From an uncultured Clostridia bacterium (GTDB lineage Bacteria > Bacillota > Clostridia > Oscillospirales > Ruminococcaceae): 6,848 bases of DNA. Under the pieces are notes generated by a model. The model made no database searches. It saw only the letters and a program-made list of their open reading frames with translations, and was not told the DNA's origin. The position numbers were made by a program, and so were the translations under genes. Below, piece by piece: positions 1-5,870 of this stretch; position 1 is the stretch's first letter; each line of letters opens with the position of its first letter. Location of the stretch: positions 1-6,848 of the forward strand of contig CANDLP010000128.1 in NCBI GenBank assembly GCA_947385505.1, given 5' to 3'.

Positions 1-46
1 CCCACGTCCGTGCACACTCTTTCCCTACACGACGCTCTTCCGATCT
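1..46. other. Illumina adapter contamination at the contig end
   Basis: Positions 14-46 match the full 33-base Illumina TruSeq universal (read 1) adapter, ending in the familiar CTCTTCCGATCT. Positions 1-13 are not genomic either by position. The eight bases before the adapter (6-13) have the length of an i5 index, and the CAC before them would fit the end of the flow-cell primer, but this part is inference. Translated in the plus direction the stretch gives [12 protein letters not shown], a well-known database artefact; in the minus direction it gives DRKSVV followed by a stop. Biological sequence starts at 47. Nothing read across position 46/47 should be taken as real. Confidence 0.98.
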
Positions 47-1632
47 ACGGGGATCAGGTCTTCTATATCCACCTCGCCGCTTACGTCCTCTATGCTTGTG
101 CGCCTTTCATCGCCGTACTTTTTCTTTATTACTTCAAGCTCCTCGGAAATGACCTTAAGCACTTTTGCCTCGTCGGAGAGTATGCTCATATACTCCTTTA
201 TTTTGCTCATCAATTCGGCTAATTCCGCCTCGATTTTTTCCCGTTCAAGACCCGTAAGCTGACCTAAACGCATTTGTACGATAGCGTCCGCCTGTTCCGA
301 GGAAAGCCCTATTGTGTGCTCAAAAACGATATCCTTATACTGATCGTCCATTGCGCGGTGAAGGAGGTTGGAAAGATCCGCTTCCTTAAATCGCTCCATA
401 AGTCTTTCCTTGCCTTCGGGAATGCTTTTGCTTGAGCGGAGAATCGATACCACCTCGTCTATATTGTCAATACAAAGCATGAAGCCTTGAAGCAGATGCG
501 CTCTTTCCTTCGCCTTTCTCAGGTCATAGTTTGTTCTGCGGCGGATAACCTCTATTTGAAAGTCGATGTAATTCGTGATTATTTCTTTAAGGGTCAGTAT
601 TTTGGGCTGGCCGTCCACCAAGGCTATAAGAATTACCCCCACCGTATCCTGCAATTGAGTATAATTATACAGCTTATTAAGCACTACGTTTGCGTTGGCG
701 TCCCTTTTAAGCTCCATAACGATCTTCATACCGTTTCTGTCGCTTTCGTCACGGAGCACGGAGATACCCTCTATACGCTTGTCGCGCATAAGCATGCCTA
801 TGTTTTCCAGCAGTCTCGATTTGTTTACCATATAGGGTATTTCGGTAACAACTATTCTTGTATGGGTACTTTCTTCGACTATTTCCGCTCTGCCTCTTAA
901 AGTGATTTTTCCTCTGCCGGTCATATACGCGCTTCTAATTCCCGCTCTGCCCATTATTATTCCGCCTGTGGGGAAGTCGGGGCCTTTTATTACGGTCATA
1001 AGCTGTTCGGGGGGGATATCCCTGTCGTTTATTACCATATTGATAGCGTCAATGGATTCTATCAGATTATGAGGCGGGATATTGGTGGCCATGCCTACGG
1101 CGATACCTGTGCTTCCGTTTACCAGAAGATTGGGGAAGCGGCTGGGGAGAACCTTCGGTTCGGGTATCTTATCGTCATAGTTAGTGCCGAAGTCGACGGT
1201 GTCCTTGTTGATATCGGACATCATTTCCCCCGCGATCTTGCTCATACGTGCTTCCGTGTAACGGTAGGCGGCAGGGGGGTCTCCGTCTATGGAGCCGAAG
1301 TTTCCGTGACCGTCCACAAGCGGGTAGCGGAGACTGAAATCCTGAGCAAGTCTTACCATAGCTTCATATACTGACGAGTCGCCGTGGGGGTGATATTTAC
1401 CCAAAACCTCGCCTACAGTGTATGCGCACTTTCGGTAAGGGTGCTCATAAGTGTTTCCCGCTTCGTCCATTGTATAGATTATACGCCTGTGTACGGGCTT
1501 AAAGCCGTCTCTTACATCGGGAAGCGCTCTTTGTACTATTACCGACATTGAATATTCAAGGAATGAGTTTCTCATTTCCTTATCGATATCCACTTGTATA
1601 AGCTTTTCTGTTGAGGTCTGCTGTTCGTCCAT
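47..1632 (-). CDS. gyrA: DNA gyrase subunit A, 3' part missing (cut by adapter)
   Basis: GyrA is the subunit of cytoplasmic A2B2 DNA gyrase that cleaves and rejoins DNA. With GyrB it introduces negative supercoils using ATP. From the ATG at 1632 the protein begins [17 protein letters not shown]. It then shows the conserved block [17 protein letters not shown] (34-50), [12 protein letters not shown] (81-92), [12 protein letters not shown] (107-118) and the active-site Tyr125 in YRYTEARM (E. coli Tyr122). The quinolone-determining positions equivalent to E. coli 83 and 87 are Ser86 and Glu90, a combination usual in quinolone-susceptible Gram-positives. The tower and coiled-coil region runs to DIEDLIPV at 522-529. 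There the adapter replaces the gene, so roughly 300 residues including the GyrA-box DNA-wrapping domain are absent. The apparent tail DRKSVV is adapter. A TTG further upstream in frame (1707) lacks a Shine-Dalgarno site and adds non-conserved residues, so ATG 1632 is preferred. Confidence 0.97.
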
Positions 1633-1636
1633 TATT

Positions 1637-1744
1637 TTATGACCATTCCTTTCCTTTTGAGGAAGTGTTTGCGCCTTTGGCAGTATATGCCGAAGCCGCA
1701 AACGCAATGGGTCTGAGAGAACACAACTTACGGGGTTCTTTCAA
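1637..1744 (-). CDS. Candidate 35-residue leader ORF ahead of gyrA
   Basis: The frame starts with TTG at 1744 and ends with TAA at 1639-1637, four bases before the gyrA ATG. It would encode [20 protein letters not shown] and 15 more residues ending GKEWS. In its favour are a good Shine-Dalgarno sequence (GAAGGA, 1757-1752, spaced 7 bases), a TATAAT-like -10 box just upstream at 1776-1771, and the tight join to gyrA. gyrA's own Shine-Dalgarno (AAAGGA, 1652-1647) is 14 bases from its start, which is long, so translational coupling from this ORF is plausible. Against it are the non-ATG start, the short length and no recognisable family. The peptide is basic and alanine-rich, with no signal peptide or membrane helix I can defend. 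The hairpin at 1667-1703 lies inside it. It may simply be untranslated gyrA leader. Confidence 0.3.
   Translation of the reverse strand: MKEPRKLCSLRPIAFAASAYTAKGANTSSKGKEWS
1667..1703 (-). promoter_or_regulatory. Imperfect 14-bp hairpin in the gyrA leader
   Basis: The arms GTTTGCG/CGCAAAC, CTT/AAG and GGCA/TGCC pair around a five-base loop (TATAC on the minus strand), broken by two single mismatches. Neither strand has a T-run after it, so it does not look like an intrinsic terminator. A second small stem, TTCCT/AGGAA with loop CAAA (1664-1651), follows in the transcript and its 3' arm overlaps the start of the gyrA Shine-Dalgarno region. Together they make a structured leader that could affect gyrA translation. 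The structure is seen; the function is inference. Confidence 0.45.
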
Positions 1745-1770
1745 ACTTAATTCCTTCTGTTGAGATTTTT

Positions 1771-1776
1771 ATTATA
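1771..1776 (-). promoter_or_regulatory. Candidate -10 box of a gyrA promoter
   Basis: The minus strand reads a perfect TATAAT about 140 bases upstream of the gyrA ATG. The best -35 candidate at 18-bp spacing is GGTACA, which matches TTGACA only in its last three bases, so the promoter would be weak or would need an activator. It would produce a leader that holds the small ORF and the hairpin described separately. gyrA could equally be read through from the genes upstream, since I see no terminator on that strand between them. Confidence 0.4.
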
Positions 1777-1817
1777 ACTTGTGTTAACGGATTTGTACCG
1801 AGTTCTTTTGAAGAAGT

Positions 1818-2429
1818 TTATATATTTTTATCTTCAAAATAGCTCTTTACCTTTCCAATCTCCTCTTGGGAAAGGCATCTTTTCGGAAAAATATATATAA
1901 GAGAGCGGTTAAGAAACAGCAGAAACAGTTCGTTTGTCTCCATTGAATCGAGAGTGTTTGATCTCAGCTCTATTTTTGTTTTGTCATGGGTTATTTTTTG
2001 CTCTTCGGGAATCTCCATATCCTGATCCATGGTCATTACTCCGTTTGGAGTCACGGCTACGGTTTCCGTTTCTTCTTCCGGGAGTATTTCAGTATCGATG
2101 ACAATTCTTGTGTCCTCGAATTTTGCGGAATATTTTTCGTCTCCAAAACTTTCAAGGGTTTTCATAAGCTTTTTTCTGGCATAGTACGGACGCGCCCATG
2201 TGGAGAATATCATTCCGAGTCCTATTACCAATAGTATGTAGCCCGCCATATTCCCGTAATTGCCTTCCATTACGCTGTGGACTAAAAAGTCTATGCCTAT
2301 TGCGGCGGCTATCGAATAGACTACGGTAAAAATTATGCTGCGTTTAAGCATGTATTTTCGCTGAAAGAGCTTGTATCCGGTTTCTATTTCGGGAAGAGTA
2401 TTAGTATATTTTATTTCAAATTTTTCCAT
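1818..2429 (-). CDS. YcxB-like membrane protein, 203 residues
   Basis: This is a probable inner-membrane protein of unknown function. It begins MEKFEIKYTNTLPE. Two hydrophobic helices follow at about 30-50 and 58-79, with a basic stretch (RPYYARKKLMK) after the second that should sit in the cytoplasm. A soluble domain fills the rest. Its C-terminal pattern ELFLLFLNRSLIYIFPKR followed by CLSQEEIGK resembles the C-terminal YcxB-like domain of Firmicutes membrane proteins, where a final hydrophobic strand, a PKR-like motif and an acidic helix recur. That assignment is by eye. The soluble part carries a very acidic stretch (EILPEEETE at 114-122, DQDMEIPEE at 135-143). It sits between the small membrane protein and gyrA in the same direction. 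The Shine-Dalgarno AAAGGA is about 12 bases from the ATG, somewhat long. No function in gyrase biology is known to me. Confidence 0.8.
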   Translation of the reverse strand: MEKFEIKYTNTLPEIETGYKLFQRKYMLKRSIIFTVVYSIAAAIGIDFLVHSVMEGNYGNMAGYILLVIGLGMIFSTWARPYYARKKLMKTLESFGDEKYSAKFEDTRIVIDTEILPEEETETVAVTPNGVMTMDQDMEIPEEQKITHDKTKIELRSNTLDSMETNELFLLFLNRSLIYIFPKRCLSQEEIGKVKSYFEDKNI

Positions 2430-2465
2430 TCAGGTGTATTGTCCTTTCTTGGATTTATAACGCTG

Positions 2466-2525
2466 CGGCATAAGCGGCGGTGAGAACCGAGATGAGCGGA
2501 AAACCGCCGCTTTGCCGTTTTTTTT
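2466..2525 (+). terminator. Strong intrinsic terminator, opposite to the genes
   Basis: The left arm (2466-2481, CGGCATAAGCGGCGGT) pairs with the right arm (2503-2517, ACCGCCGCTTTGCCG), giving 15 base pairs with a single bulged T and a 21-base loop. Eight T residues (2518-2525) follow immediately on the plus strand. This is the classical GC-rich stem plus U-tract arrangement, but only for transcripts running in the plus direction. On the minus strand, where all adjacent genes lie, the tract comes before the stem as A8 and no T-run follows. It lies in the 106-base gap between the two membrane-protein genes. It may end an antisense transcript, or it may act only as a hairpin on the minus strand. 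Confidence 0.65.
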
Positions 2526-2535
2526 ATTGTATCGG

Positions 2536-2934
2536 TTAACGGTTTCCACCCACAAAGAGTATCCCCAAGGCAAACAATATGCAAATCGCACATGCTATTA
2601 CCGCTACTACCGCATCAAAAATTTTTCCTTTTTTAATAAACACGGGGATATTAAGCCCGCTAACTGCTCCCAAAGCCAAAAGCATAAACGGAAGCAGTAC
2701 GCCTATTTCACCGAACCCGAACATAAGAGCGATAAGGGAAAACAGCCATAAAGCAACGCAGATTATTCCCGCCACTTTTCTCGGAAATGCCAAAGGCGCT
2801 TCTTCCTCCACTTTTCTTATTGCTTCCTCCGCCATTTTTTCGCGGGCTTTCCGTTCTTCGTCGGTTTCGTCGTGTATAGGCTCCATTTCGGAGAGGATTT
2901 GGATTATTTTTTCGTTTGAGCGTTTGCTGTTCAT
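2536..2934 (-). CDS. Small three-helix membrane protein, 132 residues, unknown function
   Basis: I do not recognise a family. The first about 50 residues are highly charged and probably helical, possibly a coiled coil (DETDEERKAREKMAEEAIRK at 22-41). Three hydrophobic segments follow at about 54-74, 77-99 and 107-128, with short loops; the second and third are separated by the basic KKGK. The charged N-terminus and the PRK just before the first helix suggest the N-terminus is cytoplasmic. The start is well supported by AAGGAG six bases upstream of the ATG. The gene follows gyrB by 49 bases with no terminator on its strand, so it is probably co-transcribed with gyrB. A weak ATATGAA/TTCATAT inverted repeat overlaps the gyrB stop codon in that gap. 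The small size, lack of catalytic motifs and helix layout fit a membrane scaffold or small regulator, but this cannot be decided from the sequence. Confidence 0.85.
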   Translation of the reverse strand: MNSKRSNEKIIQILSEMEPIHDETDEERKAREKMAEEAIRKVEEEAPLAFPRKVAGIICVALWLFSLIALMFGFGEIGVLLPFMLLALGAVSGLNIPVFIKKGKIFDAVVAVIACAICILFALGILFVGGNR

Positions 2935-2983
2935 TTGTATCTCCTTTTATAAGGCAAGATGATATGAAGCTGCATCGTTTTTT

Positions 2984-4978
2984 TCATATATCTAAGTTTT
3001 CTACATACTGCGCGTTGGTTTCAATAAACTCCCGTCTCGGCTCCACCTTGTCTCCCATAAGAATCGAGAAGGTCAAATCGGCTTTTGCCGCGTCGTCAAG
3101 GGTCACCTGAAGCATTGTTCTTGTGTCGGGGTTCATTGTGGTTTCCCAGAGCTGGGCGGGATCCATTTCACCTAAGCCTTTATAGCGCTGAACGTCCACC
3201 CTGGAGTTTGTCTCTCCTTGAAGTTCTTTTATATACCCGTCTCTTTCGTCATCGGAGAAGGCGTATCTTACCTGTTTTCCTCTGCTTACTTTAAACAGTG
3301 GAGGCTGTGCAAGATAAACATGTCCTTCTTCCACAAGCGGGCGCATAAATCTGAAAAAGAAGGTCAGCAGAAGTGTTCTGATATGCGCTCCGTCTACGTC
3401 GGCATCGGCCATAATAACGACTCTTCCGTATCTGAGCTTTGTTAGATCGAAATCGTCTCCGATTCCCGTGCCCAATGCTTTTACCACAGGGATAAGCTTT
3501 TCGTTGTTGTAAACCTTATCCACTCTTGCTTTTTCCACGTTCAGCATTTTTCCCCATAAAGGCAGAATGGCCTGATAGCGGCTGTTTCTCCCTTGCTTTG
3601 CGGAGCCACCCGCCGAGTCTCCCTCTACAATATATATTTCGGTTTTTTCTATATCCTTGTCGTAGCAGTCCGCTAATTTTCCGGGAAGCCCCGCTCCGTC
3701 GGCGGCAGATTTCCGCTTCGCTTCCATGGCCTTTTTGGCCGCGTCCCGCGCCGCCTGACCGTTTATGGCCTTGGTTACTATTGCCTGTGCGGTTTCCGGG
3801 TGTTCCTCAAAATAATAGGTAAGCTTTTCGCTCACTATCTTGTACACTACGGGCCCTACTTCGGGATTGCCCAATTTGCCCTTGGTCTGACCCTCAAATT
3901 CGCATTCGGGAAGCTTTACGGAGATAACGGCGTTGATTGCTTCTCTTATCGCTTCGCCGCTTATGGCTGTGAATTCGTCTTTTTTGTCCTCGTCCTTTTT
4001 GCTTTTTGCTCTCTTTTTCTTTTCGTTTTCTTTTTCCTTGTATTTTTTTACAAAGTCATTGACCACTTTATTCAGCGCCCTTTTAAAGGCAAGCTCATGG
4101 GTGCCGCCGTCTACGGTGTGAATATTGTTGGCGAAGGAGCGAAAAGCCTCGCTGTTAAAATCGGTGTTATACTGAAAAGCCGCTTCCACCATGATATCGT
4201 CCATTATATCTTTGATATAGATCACATCAGGGTGCAGTCGGTCGGCTCCCCGCTTTTCCTGAAGCCAGTCCACATATTCCACTATTCCGCCGTCGTATTT
4301 AAGGCTTTCGCTTCTTTTCTTTCCCCCGTTTTCTTCTTCTCTCATGTCGGAAATTTCTATTTTGATTCCGCCGTTCAGGAATGCCTGTTCCCTCATGCGA
4401 TCCAGAAGGGTGTCATAATCGTAGTTTATGTCGTGAAAGATTTCTCCGTCGGCCTTAAATTTGACTACGGTGCCTGTTTTTTCGGTTTCGCCGATTACCT
4501 TGAGCTGTTCGGTGTAGCCGCCCCGGTCAAAGTGCTGAAAATGTATATGTTTGCCGTCGTAAACCGTCAGCTCCAGCCATTCGGAAAGAGCGTTCACCAC
4601 GCTTGCTCCCACGCCGTGCAGACCGCCCGACACTTTATATCCGCCGCCGCCGAATTTTCCCCCCGCGTGAAGGATAGTATATACAACCGTGGCGGCGCTT
4701 ATACCTTCTTTGGGGTGAATACCCGTGGGGATTCCGCGTCCGTTGTCGGTTACTTCTATTACGTTGCCGGGGAGGATTTGTATTTTTATTTCGGTGCAGT
4801 AACCCGCCAAAGCTTCGTCTATGGCGTTGTCAACTATTTCATACACAAGGTGGTGAAGCCCGCTCGGACCTGTGGAGCCTATATACATTCCGGGGCGTTT
4901 TCTTACCGCCTCAAGTCCCTCAAGTATCTGTATGTCTTCCGCGCCGTAAGCGTGTTCTACTTTGGTTTCGTCGTTCAT
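2984..4978 (-). CDS. gyrB: DNA gyrase subunit B, complete, 664 residues
   Basis: GyrB is the ATPase subunit of DNA gyrase. Its GHKL ATPase domain shows the catalytic Glu47 and Asn51 in YEIVDNAIDEA, VTDNGRGIP (76-84), and the glycine-rich lid GGLHGVGASVVNAL (118-131). The transducer contains the ATP-sensing QTK loop (EGQTK, 362-366). The Toprim domain has EGDSAGGSAKQGRNSR (452-467) and the metal-binding aspartates in DADVDGAH (525-532). The C-terminal tail has QRYKGLGEMDP (597-607). It is the short Gram-positive form, without the long insertion of E. coli GyrB. It is about 20 residues longer than usual because of a Lys/Glu/Asp-rich stretch at 311-335. ATG 4978 is chosen over the TTG at 5011 because AAAGGA lies 8 bases upstream and the conserved N-terminus follows it. 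Two family-variable sites are unusual: Trp475 at the E. coli Lys447 position, and Tyr140/Asp141 where the coumarin-contact Arg136 would be. Confidence 0.98.
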   Translation of the reverse strand: MNDETKVEHAYGAEDIQILEGLEAVRKRPGMYIGSTGPSGLHHLVYEIVDNAIDEALAGYCTEIKIQILPGNVIEVTDNGRGIPTGIHPKEGISAATVVYTILHAGGKFGGGGYKVSGGLHGVGASVVNALSEWLELTVYDGKHIHFQHFDRGGYTEQLKVIGETEKTGTVVKFKADGEIFHDINYDYDTLLDRMREQAFLNGGIKIEISDMREEENGGKKRSESLKYDGGIVEYVDWLQEKRGADRLHPDVIYIKDIMDDIMVEAAFQYNTDFNSEAFRSFANNIHTVDGGTHELAFKRALNKVVNDFVKKYKEKENEKKKRAKSKKDEDKKDEFTAISGEAIREAINAVISVKLPECEFEGQTKGKLGNPEVGPVVYKIVSEKLTYYFEEHPETAQAIVTKAINGQAARDAAKKAMEAKRKSAADGAGLPGKLADCYDKDIEKTEIYIVEGDSAGGSAKQGRNSRYQAILPLWGKMLNVEKARVDKVYNNEKLIPVVKALGTGIGDDFDLTKLRYGRVVIMADADVDGAHIRTLLLTFFFRFMRPLVEEGHVYLAQPPLFKVSRGKQVRYAFSDDERDGYIKELQGETNSRVDVQRYKGLGEMDPAQLWETTMNPDTRTMLQVTLDDAAKADLTFSILMGDKVEPRREFIETNAQYVENLDI

Positions 4979-5048
4979 TTGTTCTTTCCTTTCAAGCGTT
5001 TTCAACAGCAATGTAATTATTTAAACCCTATTATAAATAGTATATTTT

Positions 5049-5077
5049 ATTATATCATATTTTTTCTTTTTTTTCAA
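5049..5077 (-). promoter_or_regulatory. gyrB promoter, extended -10
   Basis: On the minus strand TTGAAA (5077-5072), exactly 17 bases of A-rich spacer, and TATAAT (5054-5049) form a near-consensus housekeeping sigma promoter. The TG one base before the -10 hexamer adds an extended -10 element. Transcription should start near 5042, giving a leader of about 64 bases before the gyrB ATG. A second TATAAT (5035-5030) further downstream has no matching -35 and is probably incidental. The region just upstream is spanned by an AAATAAGG/CCTTATTT inverted repeat (5081-5088 and 5119-5126), a possible regulator site. Confidence 0.8.
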
Positions 5078-5318
5078 GTAAAATAAGGTATTTCGGAGGA
5101 TTTTTTTGAAAATTTTCGCCTTATTTGTAACCTTATAATGGTTTAAATTTAACAAATAAATATTTTTTTTGCTTTTTGATACAAATCGGCTGTTTTTGTA
5201 TGACTACATAATGAAGATAAAAAAATCTTGATGAAACAAAGTGGCATTTCAATTTATAACGCTGTTTTATTTTTTTAAACCGGAAACAGTATGTACAGGA
5301 TTTTAAGTTAGTTTATGT

Positions 5319-5339
5319 AAATTGAACGTTGTTCAATTT
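5319..5339. repeat. Perfect 9-bp inverted repeat with 3-base centre
   Basis: AAATTGAAC and GTTCAATTT flank GTT. The core TTGAACGTTGTTCAA has the size and symmetry of an operator for a TetR-type dimer. On the plus strand it is followed by GC and six T residues, so a weak AT-rich terminator is the alternative reading. Nothing known is transcribed into it from the left on the plus strand. It lies about 240 bases upstream of the gyrB promoter and about 690 bases before the serpin. Confidence 0.5.
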
Positions 5340-5343
5340 GCTT

Positions 5344-5388
5344 TTTTGTAGGTCTGTAACGGATTATGAACACTGTATTCCTACAAAA
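5344..5388. repeat. 9-bp inverted repeat with 27-base loop
   Basis: TTTTGTAGG (5344-5352) is the exact reverse complement of CCTACAAAA (5380-5388). It starts five bases after the inverted repeat at 5319-5339, so the two form a compact structured block. No poly-T follows on either strand. It could be a structured RNA element, a pair of spaced protein sites, or chance in AT-rich DNA. Confidence 0.35.
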
Positions 5389-5870
5389 TTATAGAATTTA
5401 TTTTCAGAGAAACACAGATGCTTTATAAAATATCGTATGAAACGCTTTTGTTACACGTTCATCTTTTCGACAGTACTGAACAGCGTGTGCTTTGCCTCTG
5501 TTACAGTAAGTCATAAATGCGCTTTTGAAGCCGAAACCGAGAATTTTCTATTTTGTTCATATGATGCCTTTAAATGAACTAAAACGAGTTGCCGGAACAT
5601 AATTTTCTTATATAAGACTTAAAAAAGAGAACTGATCAACATACAATAAATTTTTAAAAAAATTTATATTTTTGCGCAACCGTTATCTAAAATTTACGGT
5701 AATATGGTTGAAGGGACCTTTCAATGTTATAACATTTTATACGAATAACCGTTTCAACACAGGATAAAATCGGAGTTGGAACAGTTAATAGTATTACCAC
5801 GGCGTAAACCGGAAATTATTTCGGTAAAAGTATCAGAGGGTGTTTACTTAAAATTCAATACGCATTTTTT

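Noticed and set aside
10..222. Plus-strand frame starting [12 protein letters not shown]
   Set aside because: The first residues are translated adapter and the rest is antisense to gyrA.
1632..1707. 25-residue upstream extension of GyrA from a TTG at 1707
   Set aside because: It has no Shine-Dalgarno site and no similarity to GyrA N-termini, and it passes through the leader hairpin; the ATG at 1632 gives the normal start.
2411..2593. 60-residue minus-strand frame between the two membrane-protein genes
   Set aside because: It overlaps the end of the 132-residue gene and the start of the YcxB-like gene in another frame, reads through the terminator hairpin and has no Shine-Dalgarno site or recognisable product.
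2962..2989. ATATGAA/TTCATAT stem at the gyrB stop codon as a terminator
   Set aside because: The stem is short and AT-rich, and no T-run follows on the minus strand; the next gene starts 49 bases after gyrB, so read-through is more likely.
3800..5086. 428-codon open frame on the plus strand opposite gyrB
   Set aside because: It is the reverse-strand shadow of gyrB. The hydrophobic, Phe/Val/Tyr-rich product has no domain pattern, and gyrB on the other strand is unambiguous.
5418..5516. 32-residue plus-strand frame starting ATGCTTTATAAA
   Set aside because: There is no good ribosome site and no recognisable features, and it lies in AT-rich spacer.
5589..5618. ECF-sigma-like promoter (GGAAC at 5594) upstream of the serpin
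   Set aside because: The -35 half matches but there is no CGTC-like -10 at the right distance, and the serpin start is more than 400 bases away.
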